A DNA stretch of 64,000 bases, from contig OZ244993.1 in the NCBI GenBank assembly GCA_965223485.1, positions 2,418,001 to 2,482,000 of the forward strand, read 5' to 3'. The position numbers were made by a program, and so were the translations under genes. The DNA comes from VXPQ01 sp965223485 (GTDB taxonomy: Bacteria > Bacteroidota > Rhodothermia > Rhodothermales > VXPQ01). Under the pieces are notes generated by a model. It was not told where the DNA came from and did no database searches. It was given only the letters and a program-made list of their open reading frames with translations. Shown here piece after piece: positions 35,542-45,258 of this stretch; positions within the stretch are counted from its first letter, which is position 1, and every line of letters starts with the position of its first letter.

Positions 35542-36542
35542 CTTTTCCGCCCGTAGAAAAACTGTTCGAAGGCGTCAGGGCCGGGGATCGCGCCATGCTG
35601 GCGAGGGGCATTACGCTCGTGGAAAGCGCTCAGGCCGATCACCGGGAGCCTGCCAAAACCCTGCTCGACGCCTGCCTGCCTCTGTCGGGGAAGGCAATCC
35701 GCGTTGGGATCACCGGGGCGCCGGGTGTGGGAAAAAGCACATTCATCGAAGTCTTCGGAACCCGGCTGGTTTCTTCCGGAAATCGGCGGGTGGCGGTGCT
35801 TGCCTACGATCCGGCAAGCGAACGAACCGGAGGGAGTATCCTCGGAGACAAGACGCGCATGACGCGCCTCGGCACGCACCCGAATGCCTTTGTACGGCCT
35901 GCTCCGGGCAAGCGGCGTTCCGGAGGGATCGGGGGGGGAACCCGCCAGAGCATCATACTGTGCGAGGCTGCCGGGTACGACACGATTTTCGTTGAAACGG
36001 TTGGTTCCGGCCAGGCGGAAACAAAGGTCGCCGACATGGTCGATTTCCTGATGCTCCTGACGCTCCCGGGGTCAGGGGACGAATTGCAGGGCGTGAAGCG
36101 CGGCGTCATGGAGCATGCGGACATGGTAATCCTCACGAAGGAAGACGCACATTCCCCGAAAGTCATGCGTCTGGAGGCCCGGCGCATGAAAACGGCCCTC
36201 CGTCTTTTTCCGCCCAGGGAATCCGACTGGACGCCGTCTGTTCATACCTGCTCTGCACAGGAGGAATCCGGGCTGGATATCATCCGAAAGGACATGGGCG
36301 ACTACGAGCGGCTTGTCAAAACTTCAGGGTACCTCGCGACGCGGCGGCGCAGACAGATCGGCTGCTGGCTGCGCGAAACGTTCGAGGCGCGCCTGCTTGA
36401 CGCCGTGCGAGCCGATGCAAGGGTCGCCGGGCTGCTGGAAGAGTACGAGGAGCAAGCCGCCCGGCGCGAAACAGGCGTCACCGCAGCAGCGGATATTTTG
36501 CTGAAAGCGTTTCTGGAAGGGGGGGAAAGGGAGCAGGAATAA
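35538..36542 (+). CDS. meaB: MeaB/ArgK GTPase, mutase chaperone
   Basis: 334 residues starting at GTG 35538 in a GTGA overlap with the mutase stop. The G1 loop is GITGAPGVGKSTFIE (about 57-71). G3-like residues lie in FVETVGSGQAE, and VILTKEDA is the base-recognition loop where NKxD is usual. A C-terminal helical dimerisation part is rich in Arg. MeaB guards methylmalonyl-CoA mutase: it gates B12 loading and ejects damaged cofactor. Coupled translation to a fused mutase fits that role. Confidence 0.95.
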   Translation: MTFPPVEKLFEGVRAGDRAMLARGITLVESAQADHREPAKTLLDACLPLSGKAIRVGITGAPGVGKSTFIEVFGTRLVSSGNRRVAVLAYDPASERTGGSILGDKTRMTRLGTHPNAFVRPAPGKRRSGGIGGGTRQSIILCEAAGYDTIFVETVGSGQAETKVADMVDFLMLLTLPGSGDELQGVKRGVMEHADMVILTKEDAHSPKVMRLEARRMKTALRLFPPRESDWTPSVHTCSAQEESGLDIIRKDMGDYERLVKTSGYLATRRRRQIGCWLRETFEARLLDAVRADARVAGLLEEYEEQAARRETGVTAAADILLKAFLEGGEREQE

Positions 36543-36744
36543 GAGGGGTACCTTGTCGCAGGGCGTTCCGTATTACGGTCTGTCAATCTGTTGCATCCCG
36601 GATGCCTGTGCGCCGGGAAGGCGCGATGGGGGGATATTGTTATCGCCCCGGATTGCAGGCCGCGCGACATTGGAACGTATTTCTCGAGACGATTCGGCGG
36701 ATTTCTTCAAAAATAAGGTCGCCTCATATCACTCTTAAAAAAAT

Positions 36745-36774
36745 TTGACATTGAATACGAGTACTCGCTATTAT
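36745..36774 (+). promoter_or_regulatory. Sigma-70-like promoter before the Ig-repeat gene
   Basis: TTGACA at 36745-36750 and TATTAT at 36769-36774 are 18 bp apart in an AT-rich stretch, 47 bp before the ATG at 36821. The stretch also contains TTTG boxes as used by Bacteroidota sigma factors. Motif match only. Confidence 0.4.
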
Positions 36775-36820
36775 TGGCTTCACTCTGCATACTTGAAATA
36801 TATCGCTTTGTTTTTCAGAC

Positions 36821-37918
36821 ATGGTTGGTTTTACAATGCCGGCGCGATGCGCGCTGGTCTTGACGCTTGCGCTGGGGGTATTTCATTTCAATGGCGCTTC
36901 GGCCCGCGCAGAGAAGTGCGGCGCGGCGGCTCCTGACGATATCGTCAGGTTCTTCTCGCCGGTATCTCTTCCGGGTGCTACTCCGGTAGCCCGAGGAAAC
37001 ACTCCCGACAAAAGGATAGGGCCCAACTCTTCGTTCGTCAGGTTCAGCGTCCGTTCCTGGTTCACGATGAGCGGGAGCGCGGTGACCTACTCTGCGGAGT
37101 CGTTGCATGAGGCCGTGGCGAGGGTGGATGACGTGTGCGGCAGCATGCTGACGGTCACTGCAAGGTCGGCGGGCACGGCGACCATACAGGTGACCGCCTC
37201 GGCGAACGGCATGGCGGACGAGACCCGGACGTTGACGGTGGAGGTCGACCCGAACGCCTCTTTTGTCGAATCGACTACGAACAGCCCTCCTGTTGCGGAG
37301 GGCGCGATACCCGATACGACGTTTACGCAGAAGACTTCGCCGATCCGTTTCGTGGCGTCGCGTTATTTCACAGACCCCGATCTGCAAGATTCTGTGCTGA
37401 CCTACACGGCCGGTTTGTCGCGAGCAGGCATAGTGAATACGAGCATTACGGACAGCACGCTGACGCTTACGGCGGTTTCGAAGGGTGCGACGACGGTTAC
37501 AGTGACGGCGACGGACCGGGGCGGCCTGAGGGTAACGCAGTCTTTCGATGCGACGATCGGGAACTGCGTGCCTGAGGCGAAGGGCGCGATTCCCGATACG
37601 ACAGTAGCGGCAGGCGTTTCTCTTGTTATCGATGTGTCGGAGTATTTCGAGGATTGCAATAACGATCCGCTGGATTACGCGGGCGCTTCTTTGGATCAAG
37701 ACCTGGCGAGCGCAAGCATGTCGGATGGCGCATTGACGATTACCGGTTTGTCGGCGGGCAGAGCCGAGATCGTCGCGCTTGCATGGGAGGAGCCGGTTAC
37801 CGAGATACCAAGGCAATATTTCTATGTGAGGGTTACCGGGGAGGAAGGCGGAAATCGCCCGCCGCGTCCCGTAGGCGCGATCTCCGACAGGACATTTTCG
37901 GCTGGGAGGTTCTCCTGA
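36821..37918 (+). pseudogene. Secreted Ig-like repeat protein, N-terminal part up to a frameshift
   Basis: 365 residues. A signal peptide (CALVLTLALGVFHF to ASA) is followed by about three cadherin/Ig-like modules with recurring GAIPDTTF, YFTDPD and LTLTAVSKGATTVTVTATD. The last words are GAISDRTFSAG then RFS and TGA. One extra base in gctgggaggttct (about 37905-37913) breaks the frame; with it removed the text would read SAGGSPESFDVSPYFEDPDG and run into the next frame. So this and the following 1118-codon frame were one gene of about 1480 codons. Either decay or a sequencing error is possible. Confidence 0.8.
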
Positions 37919-37928
37919 AAGTTTCGAC

Positions 37929-40900
37929 GTGTCGCCCTATTTCGAGGACCCCGATGGATATCCTCTGAGCTACACGGTATCGGGTCCAAGCAGTGTAACG
38001 ACAATCTTTCTGGAGAATGACAGCACGCTGACGATTACGCCCGTGTCGGCAGGTGCGGGTAGAGTGACGGTGACGGCAACGGACCCGGGCGGCCTGAGCG
38101 CTACGCAAAAATTCGGCGTGGAGGTCAGTACCACAGTACCTCCCCTTGCAGTAGAGATCACAGGTCCGGCGTCGATCGAATCGGGCGGGAGCGGTACATG
38201 GGAGGCTGTCGCCAGCGACGGCGTTCCGTCCTATACGTACAGTTGGCGATACGCGACTCGGTGCCTCAACGGGAATCCGATTGGGGATGAGCCTTGCGCC
38301 TGGCGGTGGATAAACGCAGGATCGGGCAGCACGCTTACGCGGACCGTAACGACACCGAGCGACTATGTCCGTATCGAGGTGACGGCGACCGATTCGGCCG
38401 ATCCCGAGGCTTCGGCGACGAAGACGCGCGCAGTAACGGTCACGCAGCCCGAGTCGCTGAAGACGGTCGGACATATTCCCACACAGACGCTGACAGAAGG
38501 CGGCTCTTCGGTGACGCTCGACGTGTCGCAGTATTTCATGAGTTTAGTCCCGGACGTTGAGGTTATCTACCGGGCCAGTTCGTCGAACGCGAGTATCGTG
38601 ACGACGAGCATCTCTGGCGCAACGCTCACGATCAGCCCGGAGGCGGTAGGTAGTGCTGACGTGACCGTGACGGCAACGCTTAATGGAGAGAGCAAAGAAC
38701 AGGTCTTCACCGCGGAGGTCATCGGAGGCACGCCCCCTCCTCCTCTTGAAGTAGAGATCACCACCGGTCCGACATCGATCGTGTCGGGGACGGAATACAC
38801 CTGGGAGGCGATGGCCAGCGGCGGTACGTCTCCCTATGAATACTATTGGTCTTATACTAGTATGCAGTGTCTGGGTACGGACTGCTCGTATACGTTCTCG
38901 CCAGGGGTAAGTACAACGGAAAGCCTTAAGATTGCGATAGAGACCTCGGACAATTCGGCGACTTTAATCGTCAGGGTGATAGATAGAGCAACGCCCAAGG
39001 ACACCGTTTTTGCATCGATCAACCTGTCGATTGCACATCCTCCTGAGTGCGACATCCCGAACCAGACGCTGACCGCAGGCGGTTCGGCAGTCACGCTCAA
39101 TCTGAACGATCATTGCTCGGATGATGACGGCGACACCCTGACCTATGAGGACGCTACCTCGTCGAACACCAGTGTGGCGACCACAGGCTTGTCGAACTCT
39201 ACGCTTACGGTTACGCCTGTCGCCAAAGGCAGCGCTACAGTGACGGTCACGGCGAACGATGGGGAAGACAAGGTATCGCCAACCTTTACGGTGACGGTTT
39301 CTAATCGCCCTCCTGTGTGCAACATCCCGAACCAGACGCTGACCGCAGGCGGTTCGGCAGTCACGCTCAATCTGAACGATCATTGCTCGGATGATGACGG
39401 CGACACCCTGACCTATGAGGACGCTACCTCGTCGAACACCAGTGTGGCGACCACAGGCTTGTCGGGCTCTACGCTTACGGTTACGCCTGTCGCCAAAGGC
39501 AGCGCTACAGTGACGGTCACGGCGAACGATGGGGAAGACAAGGTATCGCCAACCTTTACGGTGACGGTTTCTAATCGCCCTCCTGTGTGCAACATCCCGA
39601 ACCAGACGCTGACCGCAGGCGGTTCGGCAGTCACGCTCAATCTGAACGATCATTGCTCGGATGATGACGGCGACACCCTGACCTATGAGGACGCTACCTC
39701 GTCGAACACCAGTGTGGCGACCACAGGCTTGTCGGGCTCTACGCTTACGGTTACGCCTGTCGCCAAAGGCAGCGCTACAGTGACGGTCACGGCGAACGAT
39801 GGGGAAGACAAGGTATCGCCAACCTTTACGGTGACGGTTTCTAATCGCCCTCCTGTGTGCAACATCCCGGACCAGACGCTGACCGCAGGCGGTTCGGCAG
39901 TCACGCTCAATCTGAACGATCATTGCTCGGATGATGACGGCGACACCCTGACCTATGAGGACGCTACCTCGTCGAACACCAGTGTGGCGACCACAGGCTT
40001 GTCGAACTCTACGCTTACGGTTACGCCTGTCGCCAAAGGCAGCGCTACAGTGACGGTCACGGCGGACGACGGAGAAGACAAGGTATCGCCAACCTTCACG
40101 GTGACGGTGAACGGTCCCCTCGCCGTTAATATCACGGGTCCGACATCGATTGTTTCGGGAACGGGCGGTACATGGACGGCATCCGCCAGCGGCGGCGTTC
40201 CGTCCTATGCGTACAGTTGGCGATACGCAGGGCGGTGCGTCAATGGGGGTCCGATACGGGATGAGCCTTGCGAGTGGGAGTGGATAAACGCAGGATCGGG
40301 TAGCACGCTTACGCGGACCGTAACGACGCCGAGCGACTATGTTCGTATCGAGGTGACGGCGACCGATTCGGACTCTCCCGCAGTCTCCGCTACGGTTGTG
40401 CATTCGGTGCAGGTCGAACAGCCGAACAATCCTCCCGTGGCCGAAGGCACGGTAGCGGCCCGGACACTCACCTTGGGATATCCTTCGGCGAGCATTGGCG
40501 TGTCGTCCTGGTTTTCGGACCCCGACGACGATCCCCTGACCTATACCGTTTCGTCGTCGCCGAGTGGCATTGTGAACGCAAGCATCCCGCAGAACGGAAG
40601 CACATTGACGCTTGCGGCGACGGCGGCGGGCACGGCGACAGTAACGGTGACGGCGAGCGACAGCGAGGCGAGCGCCACTCAATCTTTCGATGTGAAGGTC
40701 AATAGAAAACCTGTAGTGAGCAACAACATTGCGGCCCAGGCGCTGACCGCAGGCGGCGCGTCGGCCACTTTCGATCTGGATGACTACTTCTCGGATCCCG
40801 ACAGCGATGTCCTGGGCTACTTGGCTGGTAGCTCAAGCGGTGCGGTAAACGCAACTGTTTCGGGCAGCACGCTCACACTTGCGCCCGTCTCGGCAGGCAG

Positions 40901-41285
40901 CGCGACCGTGACGGTGACAGCGCGAGATCCGTCTGGAGCAAGCGTTTTGCAATCCGTTGCAGTAACGGTTAGCACCGCGGCGGGACTCACCGCGTCGATA
41001 AGCGGGCCGTCGTCGGTCAACTTCAACTTCGGAGATGGCACTACATGGACGGCGGACGTGAGCGGAGGCACTACGCCCTATACGTACAGTTGGCGCTATA
41101 GACTGTGCAACAATAACGGCGAAGGGCCCGGCGACAGGGCGGAGCCCATCTGTCAGTGGGTCTCCGGCGGGGCCGCAAGCACCCTTACGCTCACGCTCTC
41201 CGATTCGACAACCCTTGAACTGACGGTAACCGACGACGACGGAGACTCCGTCACGGCCACGCTTGCGGTCTCTTTTGATCTGTAA
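37929..41285 (+). CDS. Giant Ig-like repeat surface protein, main part after the frameshift
   Basis: 1118 residues continuing the previous frame. Modules of about 90 residues recur with the pattern IPNQTLTAGGSAVTL, then DDDGDTLTYEDATSS and GSATVTVTANDGEDKVSPTF. Four copies (39048-40110) are almost identical in DNA. A second module type (PSIVSGTGGTWTASASGG, YSWRYAGRC, TPSDYVRIEVTATD) occurs near 38.2, 40.2 and 41.0 kb. The acidic DDDGD loops would bind calcium. No sorting domain is seen at its C-terminus. It probably works as an adhesin or scaffold at the cell surface. The next gene, a lyase 19 bp on, carries the second module too. Confidence 0.85.
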   Translation: MSPYFEDPDGYPLSYTVSGPSSVTTIFLENDSTLTITPVSAGAGRVTVTATDPGGLSATQKFGVEVSTTVPPLAVEITGPASIESGGSGTWEAVASDGVPSYTYSWRYATRCLNGNPIGDEPCAWRWINAGSGSTLTRTVTTPSDYVRIEVTATDSADPEASATKTRAVTVTQPESLKTVGHIPTQTLTEGGSSVTLDVSQYFMSLVPDVEVIYRASSSNASIVTTSISGATLTISPEAVGSADVTVTATLNGESKEQVFTAEVIGGTPPPPLEVEITTGPTSIVSGTEYTWEAMASGGTSPYEYYWSYTSMQCLGTDCSYTFSPGVSTTESLKIAIETSDNSATLIVRVIDRATPKDTVFASINLSIAHPPECDIPNQTLTAGGSAVTLNLNDHCSDDDGDTLTYEDATSSNTSVATTGLSNSTLTVTPVAKGSATVTVTANDGEDKVSPTFTVTVSNRPPVCNIPNQTLTAGGSAVTLNLNDHCSDDDGDTLTYEDATSSNTSVATTGLSGSTLTVTPVAKGSATVTVTANDGEDKVSPTFTVTVSNRPPVCNIPNQTLTAGGSAVTLNLNDHCSDDDGDTLTYEDATSSNTSVATTGLSGSTLTVTPVAKGSATVTVTANDGEDKVSPTFTVTVSNRPPVCNIPDQTLTAGGSAVTLNLNDHCSDDDGDTLTYEDATSSNTSVATTGLSNSTLTVTPVAKGSATVTVTADDGEDKVSPTFTVTVNGPLAVNITGPTSIVSGTGGTWTASASGGVPSYAYSWRYAGRCVNGGPIRDEPCEWEWINAGSGSTLTRTVTTPSDYVRIEVTATDSDSPAVSATVVHSVQVEQPNNPPVAEGTVAARTLTLGYPSASIGVSSWFSDPDDDPLTYTVSSSPSGIVNASIPQNGSTLTLAATAAGTATVTVTASDSEASATQSFDVKVNRKPVVSNNIAAQALTAGGASATFDLDDYFSDPDSDVLGYLAGSSSGAVNATVSGSTLTLAPVSAGSATVTVTARDPSGASVLQSVAVTVSTAAGLTASISGPSSVNFNFGDGTTWTADVSGGTTPYTYSWRYRLCNNNGEGPGDRAEPICQWVSGGAASTLTLTLSDSTTLELTVTDDDGDSVTATLAVSFDL
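39048..40113 (+). repeat. Four 270-bp tandem repeats in the Ig-like gene
   Basis: Copies start at 39048, 39318, 39588 and 39858. Each encodes one 90-residue calcium-binding-type Ig/cadherin module. Only scattered bases differ, for example those coding TGLSNS versus TGLSGS, and a few changes near the end of the last copy. Such near-identity means recent duplication or gene conversion, and assembly of the copy number is uncertain. Confidence 0.95.
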
Positions 41286-41304
41286 AAGACGGTAGTACCC
41301 AACC

Positions 41305-44300
41305 ATGAAGTTCTTCCCTGTAATGAGAAACACACACTTTGCGCTTATGGCGACGAAAGGCGTCGTACGGTCCGGCCGTGTCATCACGGCACGAACCGCT
41401 GCGCTCTTGCTGTTCCTGCTGGCTTCTATCGCTCAGCCTGCGCTGGCGCAGAGCCAGACGGTGGTTGTGGACTGTTTGCCCCCCGATTCGGTGGGCAGCG
41501 CCCGTTTTCTCAGCTTCCTCTCTGATATCGTCAAGAACCCTTCTCTTTCACTTAACGGATTCGACTGCGCTGAAAGCAGTGAAACCAACTGCAATATAGG
41601 ATATGGGCTCAAGCAGGTGCTCGAAAAAGTATATGGAGCCAATCAAGACCCAAGAGTACGGGATATTTTCAAAAAAATTGTTAACAAATCCAACGAACCG
41701 CTAGCGCCTTCAACGGACTATGGAAATATATCGTCAAACACCGTGCGCTTGCAGTCGAGGGGTTTTGTGGCGCTGGCTGCGTATGTGCTCGACAATAACG
41801 ATTACGACCCGACGACCCTGAATCCGGTGCTGTCTTCGGCATCCTCGGCTGTGAATTCGTTCCGCACGGCCCTGCTGAACACAACGAGTTGGACGATCAA
41901 TACCGACCATAAAGACGACGGCATCAAGTGGGCAACGCCCTTAACGAACGTCGCCCGGGCCATGGATTTTTATCTGGCCCTTGAGAAGGCCTATAAGCAT
42001 TATGATCGGGCCGAGCATGACAACGTGAACTCGACAAATCTCTTGTCAAGAACTGAAAAATCTAGTCTGATGACGGCATACACTACCTTTATTGACACGC
42101 TGGAGGACTTACGGTACGATCCCCTCGACAGATATGATACAGAGCCTGGCAATGCTCCCTTGGTGATGCAGGTGGCTATAGGCTACGCGACGCTTGTCTG
42201 GCAGCAGGGACCACTGATCCCCCCAACGTCCGATCAGTGGCATACAAGACGTGCCCTAATGACTGTATGGCTGCAACGTGCCTTTAAGGCCGCTGGCGCA
42301 GAGGCAGGCACGGATCGGCACAAGCATTGGTATTATCAGTCGGACGATGGCAAACACTTCTGGGCGGAAGGCCCCTATTACTTCCAGCTCGCCCTTAGCG
42401 AGGTAATTCCGTTCTGGCACGCAGTGCGTATAAACAAGTTGCTCTCGTTCACATACATCCACGACTACGCTTTTCTGGATCCGTTCTTTAGGGACCGATT
42501 TACCCGACCGCTTCATTGGTTGGCCGATCTCGCCACGCCCGACGGCAAAACGCCTCCACTCGACGACGGCAATAAGCATGTTATGTATAACATCGGCCCT
42601 CTTCGCTGGAGTAGCGCTTACGGGGACGGTTCCGTGGGAGAGAAATTTGCCTGGATCGGCACAGAAATCGCCCCGTCGGCTTTTCGATCAGATCTCTACC
42701 CTGTCGAAATCGCCATCCCGCATTCCGAGGCGCCCCCTTCGAATCCTCTCGATCCCGTTGTAGGCAACTCGTTCGCAAATAGAGGAAGCGGGGATGCTGG
42801 CAGCAACTACGCCATATCGTCGGACTACGGGCGTCAGGAGGTTGTGATCAAAAGAAAAATAGGGGAGCGAACACATTACATCCTGCTCAACGGCGAGAGC
42901 GGTGACGCTATCGAACGAGGAGAAGGCCATGAACAGGGGGATCAATTACAACTCCTCTACTATGTAGACGACACGTCATACCTTGTCGATTCAGGTTATG
43001 ATACTGCGGCGAGACTGCCTAACAGTACCTGGAATCACTACGACGATCACAATGTGATGACCCTTGATCCGGATGGCGTAAAATGGGATTATGCCGATGG
43101 AGGCGTAAGGCCACCTCATCCCCTCAGAGAGTTGGATGACATTTCACTTCGCATAAAATCCGAGCATCAAAGTGTGGATGAAATATATCGGCAAACCCAT
43201 GGAAACATTGATCTTATATCTGCGAAAATGACCTTGAACGCTTCTCCTAAAGGTCTTTTCGGAGCAGTTTTGAATTACCAGGCCTTTGCGCATTATTATC
43301 GGAACGTTTTGTTTATTCGCGATTCCGATCAGCCCTATCTGGTCGACATCAATGCAGTAAGTGGTCATAATTATGATCGAACTAATTGGTATGACATGTA
43401 TTACCATGGAAATTCTGAAGACATAAATATATTACTCAATAGTGGACAGACTTTCGGAACTCTCAGGTGGAGTAATATATACGAATCCGACAATATAATA
43501 AGAGAATCTGATGGAACCTTGAGACCGCCGAAAACCAACAAGAAATTATATATTCGACCGTTTGTCGTCGAGCGCCATCGTAAATATCCTGGCGTATCAG
43601 ATGATACGATGCGGGAGCCGTATGTTTCGGCTGCTAAATACAAGGGAGAGGGAGCGCCCATAAAGAGACTACAGCTAAGTAGTAATGGCCCGGGAAGCAC
43701 CGGGTCCAAAGAAAATTTTACCACGGTTGCCTTTATAAGCGCTCTCCCAGGGGGCGGGGAACTACGCTCTCGGGCCACAGCGAAAAGGCCGGAGTCCAGT
43801 ACTAGCGACTTGGAATGGCAGTATCTTACGTGGCCGAATGACGACACTACGACCGTGGATGTCGTCGCGGCGCGCTCGGCTAAAGCCTACGCCGATGCTT
43901 CTACCGGTAATTCTAACCTCCACTTCCCTGTCCCTGAAGCCGATTCTTTCTACGTGGAACTGCCACTTAATCTGAATTACGGCTTTGTGAGACTCACCAA
44001 ACAAAGTGGAATATGGGATATTGATCCGTCTTTTCAATTAAACCTGAAAAAATCCGTGCCGAGTGTCACGATTTACGGGCCTTCTTGCATAAGGGAGGGA
44101 GCTACCGGGCATTATACCTCTTCGCGGGTTACGGGCGGAAAACCTCCGTATTCATATGCGTGGAAATTCTACCGAACCTGTCCAAGAGGCCCTGCATGTA
44201 ATGCCTGGAACGGTATCGGAACTACCGGAACCGTCGATTTTGGTGGGTACAACAGAGAAGATTTCAGAATCAGGCTTCAGGTCACGGATAGTTCTTCTCC

Positions 44301-44718
44301 TGCGCGCAGTTCGTTTTCGTCTGAACTGGATGTGCAGATTCTCTCCTCTACAGAAGGAGCGTGTCCATCGGATCCGAACGGCAAGAAAAATTCAGATACC
44401 GAGGAAACGCTCGCATCGGATGCAGACTTGCTTGAGGCGGATCAGAGTATTCCCGAGACCTATGCCCTCCGGCAGAACTTTCCCAATCCTTTCAATCCGT
44501 CTACGGAGATTCAGTTTGATCTCCCGGAAGATGCGATGGTGTCACTCGTCGTATACGATGTGCTGGGTAGAGAGGTGACTCGTCTCGTGCAGGAGGAGTT
44601 GCGCGCTGGCACGCACCGCGCCCGGTTCGATGCAAGGAACCTTCCGAGCGGCGTCTACTTCTACAGGATACAGGCTGGCGGTTTTCACAGCACGCACCGT
44701 ATGACGCTCCTCAAATAA
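41305..44718 (+). CDS. Secreted heparinase II/III-like polysaccharide lyase with T9SS sorting domain
   Basis: 1137 residues. A signal peptide ends near ALAQ (about 49). An alpha/alpha-barrel of about 500 residues follows, then a beta-sheet domain with GHEQGDQLQLLYYVDDTSYL and VDSGYD, the heparinase II/III metal-site pattern. An Ig-like module (GGKPPYSYAWKFYRTCP) matches those of the preceding repeat protein. The last 90 residues are a type A T9SS sorting signal (LRQNFPNPFNPSTEIQFDLP, VYDVLGREVTRL, GVYFYRI). It probably cuts an acidic polysaccharide outside the cell; the substrate is unknown. Its middle (about 43.1-43.6 kb) is more AT-rich than its ends. Confidence 0.85.
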   Translation: MKFFPVMRNTHFALMATKGVVRSGRVITARTAALLLFLLASIAQPALAQSQTVVVDCLPPDSVGSARFLSFLSDIVKNPSLSLNGFDCAESSETNCNIGYGLKQVLEKVYGANQDPRVRDIFKKIVNKSNEPLAPSTDYGNISSNTVRLQSRGFVALAAYVLDNNDYDPTTLNPVLSSASSAVNSFRTALLNTTSWTINTDHKDDGIKWATPLTNVARAMDFYLALEKAYKHYDRAEHDNVNSTNLLSRTEKSSLMTAYTTFIDTLEDLRYDPLDRYDTEPGNAPLVMQVAIGYATLVWQQGPLIPPTSDQWHTRRALMTVWLQRAFKAAGAEAGTDRHKHWYYQSDDGKHFWAEGPYYFQLALSEVIPFWHAVRINKLLSFTYIHDYAFLDPFFRDRFTRPLHWLADLATPDGKTPPLDDGNKHVMYNIGPLRWSSAYGDGSVGEKFAWIGTEIAPSAFRSDLYPVEIAIPHSEAPPSNPLDPVVGNSFANRGSGDAGSNYAISSDYGRQEVVIKRKIGERTHYILLNGESGDAIERGEGHEQGDQLQLLYYVDDTSYLVDSGYDTAARLPNSTWNHYDDHNVMTLDPDGVKWDYADGGVRPPHPLRELDDISLRIKSEHQSVDEIYRQTHGNIDLISAKMTLNASPKGLFGAVLNYQAFAHYYRNVLFIRDSDQPYLVDINAVSGHNYDRTNWYDMYYHGNSEDINILLNSGQTFGTLRWSNIYESDNIIRESDGTLRPPKTNKKLYIRPFVVERHRKYPGVSDDTMREPYVSAAKYKGEGAPIKRLQLSSNGPGSTGSKENFTTVAFISALPGGGELRSRATAKRPESSTSDLEWQYLTWPNDDTTTVDVVAARSAKAYADASTGNSNLHFPVPEADSFYVELPLNLNYGFVRLTKQSGIWDIDPSFQLNLKKSVPSVTIYGPSCIREGATGHYTSSRVTGGKPPYSYAWKFYRTCPRGPACNAWNGIGTTGTVDFGGYNREDFRIRLQVTDSSSPARSSFSSELDVQILSSTEGACPSDPNGKKNSDTEETLASDADLLEADQSIPETYALRQNFPNPFNPSTEIQFDLPEDAMVSLVVYDVLGREVTRLVQEELRAGTHRARFDARNLPSGVYFYRIQAGGFHSTHRMTLLK

Positions 44719-44825
44719 CCGCGTCATTGTTCTACCAATAAAAGGGAATTACAGACAAAGGTTGACATTTTCAATTTAAGTTCATAACTTACCGGCATTT
44801 AGAACAAACGGACGGAGAGGTGGTT

Positions 44826-44897
44826 CGGGTTGATTGGACAGATTTTCGCGGAATTTAAGGTGTAGCGTTGCGACCTTGTTCCGATACAATCAACCCG
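44826..44897. repeat. Perfect 11-bp inverted repeat ending at a start codon
   Basis: Arms cgggttgattg (44826-44836) and caatcaacccg (44887-44897) are exact complements 50 nt apart; the second touches the ATG at 44898. It may be an IS end, a transcript hairpin hiding the start site, or a protein-binding site. Confidence 0.7.
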
Positions 44898-45137
44898 ATG
44901 AGACCCATGTCAAGACGCACACACAGAACCCATAGTCCTTCGTTCAAGGCGAAGGTAGCCCTCGCCGCCGTTCGCGGCGACCGCACGCTGGCGGAGCTCG
45001 CAGGTCGCCAAGACATAAGAAATCTCGATACGCTGGAGCAAATGGGCCGTGTAGTAGACGCAATGGCAGGGAAACTCCTGCCATACAGAACGCTGGTGGC
45101 AGGCAACGAACAGGGCATCGTCAACCTTTCCGGGTAA
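44898..45137 (+). pseudogene. Chimeric scrap: IS3 OrfA N-terminus joined to IS1595 transposase tail
   Basis: 79 codons. The first 33 or so (RRTHRTHSPSFKAKVALAAV then RGDRTLAELA) match the helix-turn-helix of IS3-family OrfA. The next (GRQDIRNLDTLEQMGRVVDA then MAGKLLPYRTLVA) match the IS1595 C-terminal tail. The junction falls at the Ala-Gly-Arg where the deletion in copy 3 (22561-23175) also falls. It runs 9 codons past the normal IS1595 end. Not a functional transposase. Confidence 0.7.
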
Positions 45138-45258
45138 TTCCCCAATAAAAACCTCTCGCCATAGCGGCATAACCCGACACAGCAGCACACTTGAATCCGT
45201 GAGAAACTGTCCGGTTTTTCGGACCGTTTTTCGTTTCTCTCCCCTCACCAGAGGCAAC

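Noticed and set aside
39048..40113. Regularly spaced repeats considered as a CRISPR array
   Set aside because: Repeat units are 270 bp, coding, and contiguous without unique spacers.
38964..40682. A 572-codon minus-strand frame rich in Arg/Cys opposite the Ig-repeat gene
   Set aside because: It simply mirrors the 270-bp sense repeats; the protein is compositionally odd (RRH/RNRHRKGWR) and has no start signal.
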